A stretch of 64,000 nucleotides of DNA, taken from PCRC01 sp040384665 (GTDB taxonomy: Bacteria; Pseudomonadota; Gammaproteobacteria; Burkholderiales; Burkholderiaceae_C). The stretch spans positions 1-64,000 of the forward strand of contig JAZKIY010000003.1 in the NCBI GenBank assembly GCA_040384665.1, written 5' to 3'. A program made the translations under genes and the position numbers. Below are positions 1 to 9,079 of the stretch, one piece after another (within the stretch, counting starts at the first letter, position 1; each line of letters begins with the position of its first letter). The notes beneath the pieces are model-generated. The model searched no databases. It saw only the letters and a program-made list of their open reading frames with translations, and was not told the origin of the DNA.

Positions 1-87
1 GCGCGGGTGGCGAAATTGGTAGACGCACCAGGTTTAGGTCCTGACGTCCGCAAGGATGTGCGGGTTCGAGTCCCGCCCCGCGCACCA
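1..87 (+). tRNA. tRNA-Leu (anticodon UAG)
   Basis: The gene is complete at the left edge of the window. Acceptor strand 1-7 (GCGCGGG) pairs with 77-83, the discriminator is A84, and CCA is encoded at 85-87. The anticodon loop TTTAGGT gives UAG, reading CUN leucine codons. A long variable arm follows the anticodon stem, as expected for a class II tRNA. The first pair of the anticodon stem appears to be a C-A mismatch. Confidence 0.95.
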
Positions 88-100
88 GCCCCTTTTCCTT

Positions 101-532
101 TCACAGGCCCACGGCAACGCCCGTGTCCACCGTGCGTGCGACCGCCTTCAGGATGTCACGCCAGCTGACGATGCCCACCGGCACGTTGTCGCCATCCACC
201 ACAGGCACACACGAGATGCGGTGCGCCAGCATCAGGTCAATGGCGGCCGACACCGGGGCGTCGGCCCGCAGTGTCAAGGGTTTGCGGCTCATCACATGGT
301 GCACCCGCTTGTGCAGGGTGGCCACGTCGCGGGCGGTTTCCACAATGCTGTCGATGTAGGGGCTCAGCGCCTTCCACAGGTCGCGGTCGGACACCACGCC
401 AATCAGGCGGCTGTCTTCCACCACCAGCACATGGTGCACCTTGAGTTCGTCAAAGATGTCCTTGACGGTTTCCAGCGTGTCATCCAACTCGACCGTGACC
501 AGCCGTTTGGACATCAGTGACTGCAGATTCAT
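101..532 (-). CDS. CBS-domain protein
   Basis: This 143-residue protein is made almost only of a pair of CBS domains, about residues 1-60 and 75-138. The repeats read SRLIGVVSDRDLWKAL and VPVGIVSWRDILKAV, the usual G-[IV]-[VL]-[ST]-x-R-D strand-helix pattern. Such pairs (Bateman modules) bind adenine nucleotides and act as sensors; no catalytic domain is attached, so the partner is unknown. I chose the ATG at 530-532 because the pair is complete from there; the open frame extends upstream to 760 without domain similarity and across the divergent promoter region. The gene runs opposite to chemotaxis cluster 1 and there is no sign that it belongs to motility. Confidence 0.85.
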   Translation of the reverse strand: MNLQSLMSKRLVTVELDDTLETVKDIFDELKVHHVLVVEDSRLIGVVSDRDLWKALSPYIDSIVETARDVATLHKRVHHVMSRKPLTLRADAPVSAAIDLMLAHRISCVPVVDGDNVPVGIVSWRDILKAVARTVDTGVAVGL

Positions 533-696
533 GTGGGGGTCTTTGAAACGCGGCGGCAAAGCCGTCCCTGTTGGTTTCGGCAGCCAGTGCAGGAAGTAAA
601 AGGCCAACCGCACAGAAAACCCCGTCCGAGACGCCGGCGGCCGCTCTGGCGCCCTCGGCGCGGGGAAATACGGGGCGCTCCAATGGCTAATCACCC

Positions 697-723
697 TATT
701 GGGATGGCGTGCCCTGCCGATAA
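697..723 (+). promoter_or_regulatory. sigma-28 (FliA) promoter of chemotaxis cluster 1
   Basis: The -10 element GCCGATAA at 716-723 is a perfect match to the FliA consensus. Fifteen bases upstream, TATT (697-700) followed by GGGA is a moderate -35. Transcription would start near 730, just before the first gene of the cluster at 752. This argues that the cluster is a late flagellar operon, and that in-frame ATG codons at 683 and 704 are not used. Confidence 0.75.
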
Positions 724-751
724 CTGGAGGGCGGGCAACAAGCCCGTGTCC

Positions 752-1189
752 ATGGAACACCCGATGCGCACCATCCCGTGTGGTTCAGCCACCGACCACC
801 CGACCAGCCCAGCCGCCGCTGCCGGGCTGCTGGCGGTGTCTGCCGATCTGGCGGCGCTGGAGACTTTGCTCGGCAACGCCTCGCGCCGCCTGTTCACTGC
901 TTTTGCGCAGGCCTCGCAGCTGGTGGCCCGGCTGGAGACCGACCCCCTTGGGGGCGCCCAGCCCGCCTTGCGCCAGGCCCTGGCCGACGCGGCCGTGGCC
1001 TTGCAGTTCGAGGACATGGCCCAGCAGAAGCTGGCCCATGCCCAGTCCCGCCTCAAATGCATTGCCGCCACCCTGCCGGGTGACACAACGCCTTATCTGG
1101 GCTTGCTGTCCCACCGGGGGCTGGCAATGGTGCCGCCAAGCCCGGTTGAGCAGGCCGATGTGCGTGCCGGCAGCATTGATTTCTTCTAA
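752..1189 (+). CDS. small chemotaxis-linked protein with CheZ-like DxxxQ helix
   Basis: I do not recognise a named family. From the ATG at 752 the protein has 145 residues; the ATG at 764 is an equally possible start because a GGA lies seven bases before it. Residues 26-108 look like two long amphipathic helices. The second carries LQFEDMAQQK, in which D88 and Q92 reproduce the D-x-x-x-Q spacing of the CheZ phosphatase motif (HDLTGQ in the CheZ of this window). The tail is Pro-rich and ends in SIDFF. It is the first gene behind a sigma-28 promoter and sits 27 bases before a cheY, so a role in CheY dephosphorylation or array assembly is a reasonable guess, not shown. Confidence 0.7.
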   Translation: MEHPMRTIPCGSATDHPTSPAAAAGLLAVSADLAALETLLGNASRRLFTAFAQASQLVARLETDPLGGAQPALRQALADAAVALQFEDMAQQKLAHAQSRLKCIAATLPGDTTPYLGLLSHRGLAMVPPSPVEQADVRAGSIDFF

Positions 1190-1216
1190 CTTTCAGCCTA
1201 TCCGGAGCAGCCACCC

Positions 1217-1579
1217 ATGCCCTCAATCCTTGCCGTTGACGACTCGGCTTCCATGCGACAAATGGTCACCTTCACGCTGGAGAGCGCTGGCTACAAGGTG
1301 ATTGAGGCGGTGGACGGCCTGGACGCGCTGGACAAGCTTCGCCACAGTACCGTCGACCTCGTGCTGACCGACCAGAACATGCCGCGCATGGATGGGCTGT
1401 CGCTCACCCGCTCGCTGCGCGCCCAGGGTCAGCACCGGCAGGTGCCAATCCTGATCCTGACGACCGAATCGGGTGACGACATGAAGCAGGCGGGCCGGGC
1501 TGCTGGCGCCACCGGCTGGCTGGTGAAACCGTTCGACCCCGCCCGTCTGATCGAAGTGGTGCGCAAAGTTGTTGTCTGA
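1217..1579 (+). CDS. cheY: single-domain response regulator, CheY-like
   Basis: This 120-residue receiver domain has all active-site residues: D8/D9 in the acidic pocket (LAVDDSAS), phospho-acceptor D52 (VLTDQNMPRMDG), the T of LILTTE and the K of WLVKPFDP. It has no output domain. It should be phosphorylated by the CheA encoded 14 bases downstream and either bind FliM or act as a phosphate sink. A Shine-Dalgarno CCGGAG lies before the ATG. It is the usual short CheY type with TTESGDD after beta-4, distinct from the enteric-like CheY at 26982. Confidence 0.93.
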   Translation: MPSILAVDDSASMRQMVTFTLESAGYKVIEAVDGLDALDKLRHSTVDLVLTDQNMPRMDGLSLTRSLRAQGQHRQVPILILTTESGDDMKQAGRAAGATGWLVKPFDPARLIEVVRKVVV

Positions 1580-1593
1580 CCTGTGAATTGCCC

Positions 1594-3588
1594 ATGACTG
1601 AAACCAACCTCACCGACCAGAGCGACAGCAGCCAGAACTTCGACCTGACCCAGTTCTACCAGGTCTTCTTTGAAGAAGCGGGGGAAAGTCTGGCGGGCAT
1701 GGAGCAGTTGCTGCTGGACATGCAGGTCGACGCCCCGGACGACGAAGCCCTCAACGCGGTGTTTCGTTGCGCCCATTCGATCAAGGGCGGTGCCGCCACC
1801 TTCGGGTTTGAGGACGTGACCAGCCTGACCCACGTGATGGAGACGCTTCTGGACAAGTTGCGCCGCCACGAGATCGCGCTGAACACCCGGATGGTCGACG
1901 TGTTGCTGGCTTCTGGCGACGCCTTGCGCGCCATGCTGGCAGGCCACCAGGGCGGCACCGAGAGCCCAGGCGATGTGCAGGGTCTGATCGACACCATCCA
2001 GACCTTTGATTCCGATGGCCCACACCCCAGTGGTGCGGCCGCCAGCGGCGCAGCCGCAGTGCCCGCTCAGGACGAGCGCACCATGACTTTGCTGGCCGGG
2101 CCGCTGGCGCAGCCTGATCTGGCCGACGATTTGTTGACCTTGTTCAAGGAAGTGGGTGGCCTGGGTCGTCTGGAGCGCAAGGCGCCCTTGCCGGGGCAGG
2201 ACGGGCGCACGGTGCGGTTCAAGTTGGTGACCAGCACCGACGACGACGAACTGCTGGACCTGTGCTGTTTCCACGTACCGCGTGAGCAGCTGCAGATCCT
2301 GCCCTGGGCCGAGAGCGAAACCGAATGCGGCTACGGCTTGTTTGAAACCCCGGTGGCACGCGCACCTGCCCCACCGGCACCTGTGGTGGCGCCAGCGGCA
2401 GAGAAGGCCCAGGCGGGTGCGGTAGAAACCACGATCCGGGTTTCGGTTGAAAAGGTGGACCAGCTGATCAACCTGATGGGGGAGCTGGTCATCACCCGTG
2501 CGGTGCTGGCGCAGCGCGCTGAGAAGCTGGAGCTTGGGGCACACCAACAGCTGCTGTCGGGTCTGGCCGACCTGGAGCGCACCACCCGGCATTTGCAGGA
2601 CGCGGTGATGTCGATCCGCATGATCCCGATGGCGGTGGTCTTCAACCGCTTCCCGCGCATGCTGCGCGACCTGGCCAGTCGGTTGGGCAAGCAGGTGGAA
2701 CTGAAAACCATTGGCGAGGCGACCGAGCTGGACAAAGGGCTGATCGAGAAAATCACAGACCCGCTGACCCATTTGATCCGCAATTCGCTCGACCACGGCA
2801 TCGAGCTGCCCGACGAGCGGATCGCACTCGGCAAATCACCGCAGGGGCGCATCACGCTTTCGGCCCAGCACTCGGGCGGTTCGATCCTGATCGAGGTGCG
2901 CGACGATGGCAAGGGTCTGGACCGTGACCGGATTCTGACCAAGGCCCGCAACAACGGCATGGTGTTGCCTGACAACATGACCGACCAGGACATCTGGCAG
3001 CTGATTTTTGCCCCTGGCTTTTCCACCGCCGAGGTGGTGACCGATGTCTCCGGCCGCGGCGTTGGCATGGACGTGGTGAAGCGCAACATCCTCGCACTGG
3101 GGGGCAGTGTTTCGCTGGATTCGGCCAAGGGCGCAGGCATGCGGGTGCAGGTGCGCCTGCCGCTGACCCTGGCCATCATGGATGGCATGACCGTGGGCGT
3201 GGGCGACGAAATCTATGTGCTGCCGCTGGCCTGCGTGGTCGAGTCCTTCCAGGCCAACACCGCTGTGGTCAAGACACTCGCGGGCACCAGCCGGGTCGTC
3301 AAGGTGCGCGACGACTGGCTGCCGGTGGTTGCGCTGGACGCGGTATGCGCGGTAGAGCGCACCCGCGCCGAGGTGACCAGCCCACCCATCATGGTGGTGG
3401 TGGCGTCGGAAGGGCACCGCGTGGCGCTGCTGGTCGATGAACTGGTCGGCCAGCAACAGGTGGTGGTGAAGAACCTGGAGGCCAACTACCGCAAGGTACA
3501 GAACATCTCCGGCGCCACCATCATGGGCGATGGCCGTGTGGCATTGATCCTTGATGTGTCCGCTCTGGCGCAGCCTGACGTGCGCTGA
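1594..3588 (+). CDS. cheA: chemotaxis histidine kinase CheA (cluster 1)
   Basis: This 664-residue cytoplasmic kinase phosphorylates CheY and CheB in response to receptors. Order: HPt (P1) with phospho-accepting H61 in CAHSIKGG; a variable acidic linker and middle region; the P3 dimerisation hairpin beginning VSVEKVDQLINLMGELV (about 285-350); the ATPase domain with N box HLIRNSLDHG, G1 DDGKGLD and G2 GRGVGMDVV (about 350-525); and a CheW-like P5 (about 530-660). The ATG at 1594 is preferred over an in-frame TTG at 1588. Receptor, CheW and adaptation genes follow, so it is the kinase of cluster 1. A second cheA is at 48352. Confidence 0.95.
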   Translation: MTETNLTDQSDSSQNFDLTQFYQVFFEEAGESLAGMEQLLLDMQVDAPDDEALNAVFRCAHSIKGGAATFGFEDVTSLTHVMETLLDKLRRHEIALNTRMVDVLLASGDALRAMLAGHQGGTESPGDVQGLIDTIQTFDSDGPHPSGAAASGAAAVPAQDERTMTLLAGPLAQPDLADDLLTLFKEVGGLGRLERKAPLPGQDGRTVRFKLVTSTDDDELLDLCCFHVPREQLQILPWAESETECGYGLFETPVARAPAPPAPVVAPAAEKAQAGAVETTIRVSVEKVDQLINLMGELVITRAVLAQRAEKLELGAHQQLLSGLADLERTTRHLQDAVMSIRMIPMAVVFNRFPRMLRDLASRLGKQVELKTIGEATELDKGLIEKITDPLTHLIRNSLDHGIELPDERIALGKSPQGRITLSAQHSGGSILIEVRDDGKGLDRDRILTKARNNGMVLPDNMTDQDIWQLIFAPGFSTAEVVTDVSGRGVGMDVVKRNILALGGSVSLDSAKGAGMRVQVRLPLTLAIMDGMTVGVGDEIYVLPLACVVESFQANTAVVKTLAGTSRVVKVRDDWLPVVALDAVCAVERTRAEVTSPPIMVVVASEGHRVALLVDELVGQQQVVVKNLEANYRKVQNISGATIMGDGRVALILDVSALAQPDVR

Positions 3589-3675
3589 ATACGCACAGCG
3601 AAACACCCCAAATCACCACTCAGTCTCGGCCATTTTTTGCCGACAACATGGGTAACCCAAGAAAGGTCCTTCCGC

Positions 3676-5409
3676 ATGACGAGTCTTCTCAGAAACCTCA
3701 AGATTGGCCAGCGGCTGGCACTGGGCTTTGGCCTGATGCTGGCCATGGTGGTCAGCATGTCAGCCCTGTCGCTGAACCGTTTGTCCGAGCTCAAGCTGAG
3801 CTTGGACGACATCGTCAACGTGCGGCACGAGCATGCCCGCGCGGCCCACGACATGTACGGCGCCATCAACCGCAGCAGCGCCTCGGTACGGGACCTCATT
3901 TTGTTCACCGTGCCTGGCCAACGTGACCAGGTCCAGCGCGAACTGACCGATGCCCGCAACGCCTACGACGAAGCCGAGAAAAAGCTGATCCAGCTGATGC
4001 CCAACCCGACAGCCCGTGAACAGGCGCTGATTGGCACGATCCAGAAGCGCAAAGAGACGGCGCGCCCACTGGCCGACAGCGTGGGCCGACTGGCCAAGAG
4101 CGACCAGGCCGCCGAAGCAACCCGCATGCTGGCCGAGGAGACCTTGCCCGCGCAGAAAAGCTGGATCGAGGCGGTGCGCCAACTCTCCGAGTACGAGGAA
4201 CAGCAGGCGACCGACATTGCCGCAGCCGTGCGCAAAAATTACGACAGCATGCAAGTGGTGTTGGTGTTGTCTACCGCTTTGGCCGTGTTGTTTGGTATTG
4301 CTGCCGCCTGGTTGTTGACGCTGAGCATCACCCGTCCGATTGCCCAGGCCGTCACAGTCGCCGAAACGCTGGCCAGCGGCGACCTGAGCACCAAAGTGCC
4401 TGCTGGCAGCCGCGACGAACCCGGCCAACTGCTGGCGGCGCTGGGCAAGATGACCGACGCGCTGAGCGGCCTGGTATCCCAGGTGCGCACCAACAGCGAC
4501 GCGATTGCCAGCGGTTCGGGCCAGATCGCCAATGGCAATGAAGACCTGTCCCAGCGCACCGAGCAGCAGGCCTCCAGCCTGCAGCAAACGGCGGCGTCGA
4601 TGGAGCAACTCAACGGCACGGTGCGCAACACCGCCGACACCGCACGGCAAGCGTCGCAGTTGGCGACAGCGGCCAGCCAGGCAGCGGTGGACGGCGGCCG
4701 GGTGGTGGACGAAGTGGTCACCACGATGGAGGGCATTTCTGTCTCCAGCCGGCGCATCAGCGACATCATTGGCGTGATCGATGGCATCGCTTTCCAGACC
4801 AACATCCTGGCCCTCAATGCGGCGGTAGAAGCCGCCCGTGCCGGCGAGCAGGGCCGTGGCTTTGCGGTGGTGGCGGGTGAGGTGCGCAGCCTGGCCCAGC
4901 GCAGCGCCGAAGCCGCCCGCGAAATCAAGGGGCTGATTGGCGAAAGCGTCAGCAAGGTGGAAGGCGGCAGCAAGCTGGTGGCCGATGCGGGTCGCACCAT
5001 GGGCGACATCGTGGCGCAGGTCAAACGGGTCAGCGACATGATTGGCGAGATCAGCTCCGCCGCACAAGAGCAGACCCAGGGCATTGCCCAGGTTGGCCAG
5101 GCGGTCACCCAGCTGGACCAGGTCACGCAACAGAACGCTGCACTGGTGGAAGAGCTGGCGGCAGCGGCTGGCAGCCTCAAGTCGCGTGCTGGTGAGCTGG
5201 TCGGTTCGGTGCAGCAGTTCAAGATCAGCGGTGATGTAGCGGGTGGTTTTGCGGTTGCTCAAACGCCAGCGGCTCGCGTGACGCGCAGCCAGACGCCCGC
5301 GAAGAAGCCGGCACCGTCCACACAGGTGCGGTCGGCATTGCCAGCCCCCGCAAGCCATGCCAAGGCCCCAGTCGCGTCGGGTGCCGACGACGACTGGACC
5401 CAGTTCTGA
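3676..5409 (+). CDS. transmembrane methyl-accepting chemotaxis protein
   Basis: This 577-residue receptor has TM1 at about 12-32, a periplasmic four-helix sensor of about 155 residues, TM2 at about 191-213, HAMP (about 214-266) and a signalling coiled coil whose tip, NAAVEAARAGEQGRGFAVVA, lies near residue 380. The C-terminus DDDWTQF fits the xWxxF tether that docks CheR and CheB in enteric receptors; it is the only receptor here with one. The ATG at 3676 follows AGAAAGG and places TM1 correctly; the frame is open to 3637. The ligand cannot be told from sequence. Confidence 0.95.
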   Translation: MTSLLRNLKIGQRLALGFGLMLAMVVSMSALSLNRLSELKLSLDDIVNVRHEHARAAHDMYGAINRSSASVRDLILFTVPGQRDQVQRELTDARNAYDEAEKKLIQLMPNPTAREQALIGTIQKRKETARPLADSVGRLAKSDQAAEATRMLAEETLPAQKSWIEAVRQLSEYEEQQATDIAAAVRKNYDSMQVVLVLSTALAVLFGIAAAWLLTLSITRPIAQAVTVAETLASGDLSTKVPAGSRDEPGQLLAALGKMTDALSGLVSQVRTNSDAIASGSGQIANGNEDLSQRTEQQASSLQQTAASMEQLNGTVRNTADTARQASQLATAASQAAVDGGRVVDEVVTTMEGISVSSRRISDIIGVIDGIAFQTNILALNAAVEAARAGEQGRGFAVVAGEVRSLAQRSAEAAREIKGLIGESVSKVEGGSKLVADAGRTMGDIVAQVKRVSDMIGEISSAAQEQTQGIAQVGQAVTQLDQVTQQNAALVEELAAAAGSLKSRAGELVGSVQQFKISGDVAGGFAVAQTPAARVTRSQTPAKKPAPSTQVRSALPAPASHAKAPVASGADDDWTQF

Positions 5410-5446
5410 CGCTTTCTCTACAGCCTGTCGCTACCAAGGACACACC

Positions 5447-5956
5447 ATGGACATGATCAACGAAGGCGCCCAGCTGGCGCGCCAAATGGCCGAGCGCCAG
5501 GACCACCGTTCGCGCCCCGGGGAATACCTGACCTACCGGGTTGGCGCCGAAGAGTACGGCATCGACATCCAGAAGGTGCAGGAGATCCGCTCCTACGAGC
5601 CGCCGACACGGATTGCCAACGCGCCGGCTTTTGTCAAAGGCGTGGTGAACCTGCGCGGTGTGATCGTGCCGATCATCGACCTGCGGGTCAAACTCGGTTG
5701 CGACACCGCCGACTACACCGAAGTCACGGTGGTGGTGGTGCTCAACGTGTGTGGCCGGGTGGTCGGCGCGGTGGTGGACTCGGTGTCGGACGTGATCGAC
5801 CTCGACAGCAGCCACATCCAGCCACCACCGGAACTTTCCGCCAGCGATTCCGGCTTCATCACGGGCATTGCCAGCCTGGGCGACCGGATGCTGATCCTGG
5901 TGGACATCGAATCCATGCTGGGTGGCGCGGAAATCGGCCTGTCGCAAGGGCTCTGA
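5447..5956 (+). CDS. cheW: chemotaxis coupling protein CheW (cluster 1)
   Basis: This 169-residue protein couples receptors to CheA. It is a single CheW domain, about 25-160, with the family landmarks YLTYRVGAEEYGIDIQKVQEIR, FVKGVVNLRGVIVPIIDLR and VDSVSDVIDL. The ATG at 5447 follows AAGGA. It lies between two receptor genes of cluster 1, with its stop two bases before the GTG start of the next receptor, so translational coupling is likely. A paralogue is at 53096. Confidence 0.95.
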   Translation: MDMINEGAQLARQMAERQDHRSRPGEYLTYRVGAEEYGIDIQKVQEIRSYEPPTRIANAPAFVKGVVNLRGVIVPIIDLRVKLGCDTADYTEVTVVVVLNVCGRVVGAVVDSVSDVIDLDSSHIQPPPELSASDSGFITGIASLGDRMLILVDIESMLGGAEIGLSQGL

Positions 5957-5958
5957 CC

Positions 5959-7515
5959 GTGGCCTTTCCGAAACTTCGCCTTCGCGGCAAGCTGGCCTTG
6001 GCCTTTGGTGTGCTGCTGTTGTTGCAAATGGCCACAGGCTTCCTGGCGGTGGCCCAGTTGCAAGGCATCACCGCATTGCGGCTGAACGAAGCCGCGTCAA
6101 TGGCGTCGCACGGCATGGCCACAGAGTGGGCACACCAGACCCGCATGAACGTTCAACGGGCCGTGTTGCTGGCCAAGGCTGGCAGCCCGCCGGCATTGGC
6201 CACATTCGTGAACGGCTCAATGAAGCAGACATCTGCCCGCATCTCCGAGCTTCAGAAGCAACTGGAGAAGCGGCTGACCACACCCACCGAAGCCACGCTG
6301 ATGGCCAAGGTGGCGTCGTCGCGCCAGACTTACCTGTCTGTCCGCGCAGCGATCATCGAACAACTTGGCCAGCCCGACAACCTGGCTGCCGCCCAAGCCG
6401 CCATCGAACGGCAAATGATGCCCGAGGCCGAGGCCTACCTGAAGACCATCGAGGCGGTTGTGGCCCACACCGAGACACAGGCCACTGCCCACGCCGCAGA
6501 CGCCGAAGCGCAAATTCAACAGTCCAAGGGCTGGCTGATCGCACTCTGTGGTGCGGCGGTGCTGCTCGCAGGCGGCATGTCGTGGCTGGTCGCGCAAGGG
6601 GTATTGACGCCGGTTCGGCAGGCCATTCTGGCGGCCAAAGGGATTGCGGACGGCGACCTGGTCACCACCATCCGGGTGAACCGGAACGACGAACTGGGCG
6701 AACTCCAGGGTGCGTTGTCCCAGATGCAGCAGCGGCTGCGCGAGGTGGTTTCGGGCATTCGCTCCGGTTCTGAGAGCGTCAGTGTGGCCACCGAACAGAT
6801 TGCCACCGGCAACCAGGACCTGAGCTCACGCACCGAACGCACGGCAGGCAGCCTGCAGGAAGCGGCCGCCAATGTGGACCGACTGGCACAAACCATGCGC
6901 AAGTCGGCCGGGTCGGCAGCCACCGCCAACCAGCTGGCAGCATCTGCCGTCGAGGTGGCCGAGCGGGGGGGCGTGGTGGTGGCCAAGGTCACCGCCACGA
7001 TGGGCGAGATCAACGCCAGTGCAACCCGCATTGCCGAGATCACCGCGTTGATAGACGGCATCGCCTTCCAGACCAATATCCTTGCATTGAATGCCGCGGT
7101 CGAAGCCGCCCGTGCCGGTGAGCAGGGCAGGGGCTTTGCGGTGGTGGCTGGCGAGGTGCGCAGCCTGGCCATCCGTTCTGCCGACGCGGCCAGGGAAATC
7201 AAGGCCCTGATCGGGGTGAGCGTGGACAAGGTTGACGCTGGCTCCCGGCTCGCGCAAGAAGCGGGCCGAGCGATCCAGGACATCGTGCGCAGCGTTCAGA
7301 ACGTGACCGTGGCCATTTCAGAGATCAGCACCGTCGCCCAGCAACAGACCGGCAGCATAGGCGAGGTGAACGATGCCATTGGCGAGCTGGACCGCATGAC
7401 CCAGCAAAACGCGGCGCTGGTGGAAGAGGCCGCCGCTGCTGCCCACAGCCTGAAAGACCAAGCCGCCCATCTGGTGTCAGCCATGTCGTCCTTCCGAATG
7501 GTCGCACCCGCCTGA
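5959..7515 (+). CDS. transmembrane methyl-accepting chemotaxis protein
   Basis: With a GTG start two bases after the cheW stop, this is a 518-residue receptor. TM1 is about 12-30 (LALAFGVLLLLQMATGFLAV), followed by a four-helix periplasmic sensor; TM2 is about 192-213, then HAMP (about 214-265) and the signalling domain with tip NAAVEAARAGEQGRGFAVVA near residue 378. It ends in SSFRMVAPA and lacks an xWxxF tether, unlike the receptor at 3676, so it may rely on its neighbour for CheR/CheB access. It contains a run of seven G at 6965-6971. The ligand is unknown. Confidence 0.93.
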   Translation: MAFPKLRLRGKLALAFGVLLLLQMATGFLAVAQLQGITALRLNEAASMASHGMATEWAHQTRMNVQRAVLLAKAGSPPALATFVNGSMKQTSARISELQKQLEKRLTTPTEATLMAKVASSRQTYLSVRAAIIEQLGQPDNLAAAQAAIERQMMPEAEAYLKTIEAVVAHTETQATAHAADAEAQIQQSKGWLIALCGAAVLLAGGMSWLVAQGVLTPVRQAILAAKGIADGDLVTTIRVNRNDELGELQGALSQMQQRLREVVSGIRSGSESVSVATEQIATGNQDLSSRTERTAGSLQEAAANVDRLAQTMRKSAGSAATANQLAASAVEVAERGGVVVAKVTATMGEINASATRIAEITALIDGIAFQTNILALNAAVEAARAGEQGRGFAVVAGEVRSLAIRSADAAREIKALIGVSVDKVDAGSRLAQEAGRAIQDIVRSVQNVTVAISEISTVAQQQTGSIGEVNDAIGELDRMTQQNAALVEEAAAAAHSLKDQAAHLVSAMSSFRMVAPA

Positions 7516-7547
7516 CAGCCGCACCTCACCCGGACAAAGCCTGCACG

Positions 7548-8429
7548 ATGGCACTGAGCAACACACCGATCCGCACCAGCAACCGCCCGACGCTGCCGCT
7601 CTCTGAGCCGCAGCCGTTTGACCGGGATTTGGAGTTCAACCAAGCCGATTTTGAGCGGGTGCGTCGCCTGATCCACGAACGCGTGGGCATTGACCTGCAC
7701 CCCAGCAAGCAGAACATGGTGTACAGCCGCTTGTCGCGGCGCCTGCGCGAACGGGGGCATTTGACCTTTCGCAGTTACCTGGACGGCGTTCAGTCGGGCA
7801 GCGATACCGACTGGCAGGAGTTTGTCAACAGCCTGACCACCAACCTGACCTCGTTCTACCGCGAAGCCCACCACTTCGACGTGCTGGCCGAGCGGCTTCG
7901 GCACATCCGCTCTGGTGATGTGCCCCGTATCTGGTGCTGCGCGGCGTCTACCGGCGAAGAACCCTATTCGATTGCCATGACCGCCACCGAAGCGCGGGTT
8001 GGCAGTGCCAGTGCCGTGGTGCATGCCAGCGATGTGGACACCGAGGTGCTCGCCACCGCCGAACGTGGGGTGTACAGCCTGGAGTCGGTGGCGGCGCTGT
8101 CAGAAGCGCGCTTGCGCCGCTTCTTTCTCAAGGGAAGTGGCACCAATGCAGGAAAAGTCAGGGTCAAGCCAGAACTGCGGGCCATGGTCACGTTTCGGCC
8201 GTTCAACCTGCTGACCAACGACTGGCGCATGGAGCCGTACGACATCATTTTCTGTCGCAACGTCATGATTTACTTTGACCGCCCGACCCAGCGCCGGGTG
8301 CTGGAAGGCCTGTACGCCTGCTTGAAGCCAGGCGGACTGCTGATGGTGGGCCATTCAGAGAACTTTGGCGACCACCGTGACCTGTTCCACCTGGCCGGCA
8401 AGACGGTCTACGTTCGCAGCGGGGCGTGA
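7548..8429 (+). CDS. cheR: chemotaxis protein methyltransferase CheR (cluster 1)
   Basis: This 293-residue enzyme transfers methyl groups from S-adenosylmethionine to receptor glutamates for adaptation. An N-terminal helical domain (about 28-95) has FERVRRLIHERVGIDL and the conserved NLTSFYREAHHF. The Rossmann-type domain carries the SAM-binding CCAASTGEEPYS and DIIFCRNVMIYFD. The stop overlaps the cheD start by one base. A more divergent paralogue is at 53694. Confidence 0.95.
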   Translation: MALSNTPIRTSNRPTLPLSEPQPFDRDLEFNQADFERVRRLIHERVGIDLHPSKQNMVYSRLSRRLRERGHLTFRSYLDGVQSGSDTDWQEFVNSLTTNLTSFYREAHHFDVLAERLRHIRSGDVPRIWCCAASTGEEPYSIAMTATEARVGSASAVVHASDVDTEVLATAERGVYSLESVAALSEARLRRFFLKGSGTNAGKVRVKPELRAMVTFRPFNLLTNDWRMEPYDIIFCRNVMIYFDRPTQRRVLEGLYACLKPGGLLMVGHSENFGDHRDLFHLAGKTVYVRSGA

Positions 8430-9070
8430 TGGGACTCGCGATGGCCACCGACCCGCCGGAACTGGTGGCGCTGCGCCGGCTGCCACGCAAGGAACACCAA
8501 GCCTCGTTCTTCTACCTGGAACACGCGTTCAAGCGCCCGGCTGTCAAGGTGCTGCCGGGTGAATATTTTGTGTCCAGCGAGCCGATCGTGGTGCTGACCA
8601 CGCTGGGGTCGTGTGTCGCGGCCTGTCTGTACGACCGGCACACGGGCGTGGGGGGCCTCAACCATTTCATGCTGCCCGACGGTGACAGCAACGGGAACGA
8701 GAGTGGCCGTTTTGGTGTGTTCGCGATGGAACTGCTGATCAACGAGTTGCTCAAGCGCGGGGTGCGGCGCGAATCGCTGGAGGCCAAGATTTTTGGTGGC
8801 GGGCAGGTGATGAAAAGCCTGGCGTCGACCCAGATTGGGGAAAAGAATGTGGCCTTTGTCGAGTCGTTTCTGGCCCGCGAACGCATTCCTATCCTGGCGC
8901 GCGATGTGCTGGACGTGTACCCAAGGAAAGTCTGCCTCTTCCCAGACAGCGGGAAAGTGCTGTGCAAGCGGCTGGCGCCAGCCAGCGTCAACGAGCTGCA
9001 GCAGCAGGAATCGCGCTATCGCAAACAACTGATGTTGACGCCGCAAACCGGCGACATCGAACTGTTCTAG
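8429..9070 (+). CDS. cheD: chemoreceptor glutamine deamidase CheD (cluster 1)
   Basis: CheD deamidates receptor glutamines and in some species interacts with CheC-type CheY phosphatases. This version has 213 residues from the ATG at 8429; GTG 8426 and ATG 8441 are alternatives. The catalytic Cys62 is in TLGSCVAAC and His79 in GGLNHFMLPD; GGGQVM and RVDVYPRK-like segments follow. It is longer than the cluster 2 CheD because of N- and C-terminal extensions, the latter ending GDIELF. The start overlaps the cheR stop, so the two are coupled. Confidence 0.93.
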   Translation: MGLAMATDPPELVALRRLPRKEHQASFFYLEHAFKRPAVKVLPGEYFVSSEPIVVLTTLGSCVAACLYDRHTGVGGLNHFMLPDGDSNGNESGRFGVFAMELLINELLKRGVRRESLEAKIFGGGQVMKSLASTQIGEKNVAFVESFLARERIPILARDVLDVYPRKVCLFPDSGKVLCKRLAPASVNELQQQESRYRKQLMLTPQTGDIELF

Positions 9071-9079
9071 GACGCTGTG

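Noticed and set aside
683..751. Longer N-terminus for the small protein at 752, starting at 683 or 704
   Set aside because: These starts lie in or before the perfect sigma-28 -10 element, so the main transcript would not contain them.
3760..5358. 532-codon minus-strand frame across the first receptor gene
   Set aside because: Antisense to a receptor with complete TM, HAMP and signalling domains; the antisense product is low complexity.
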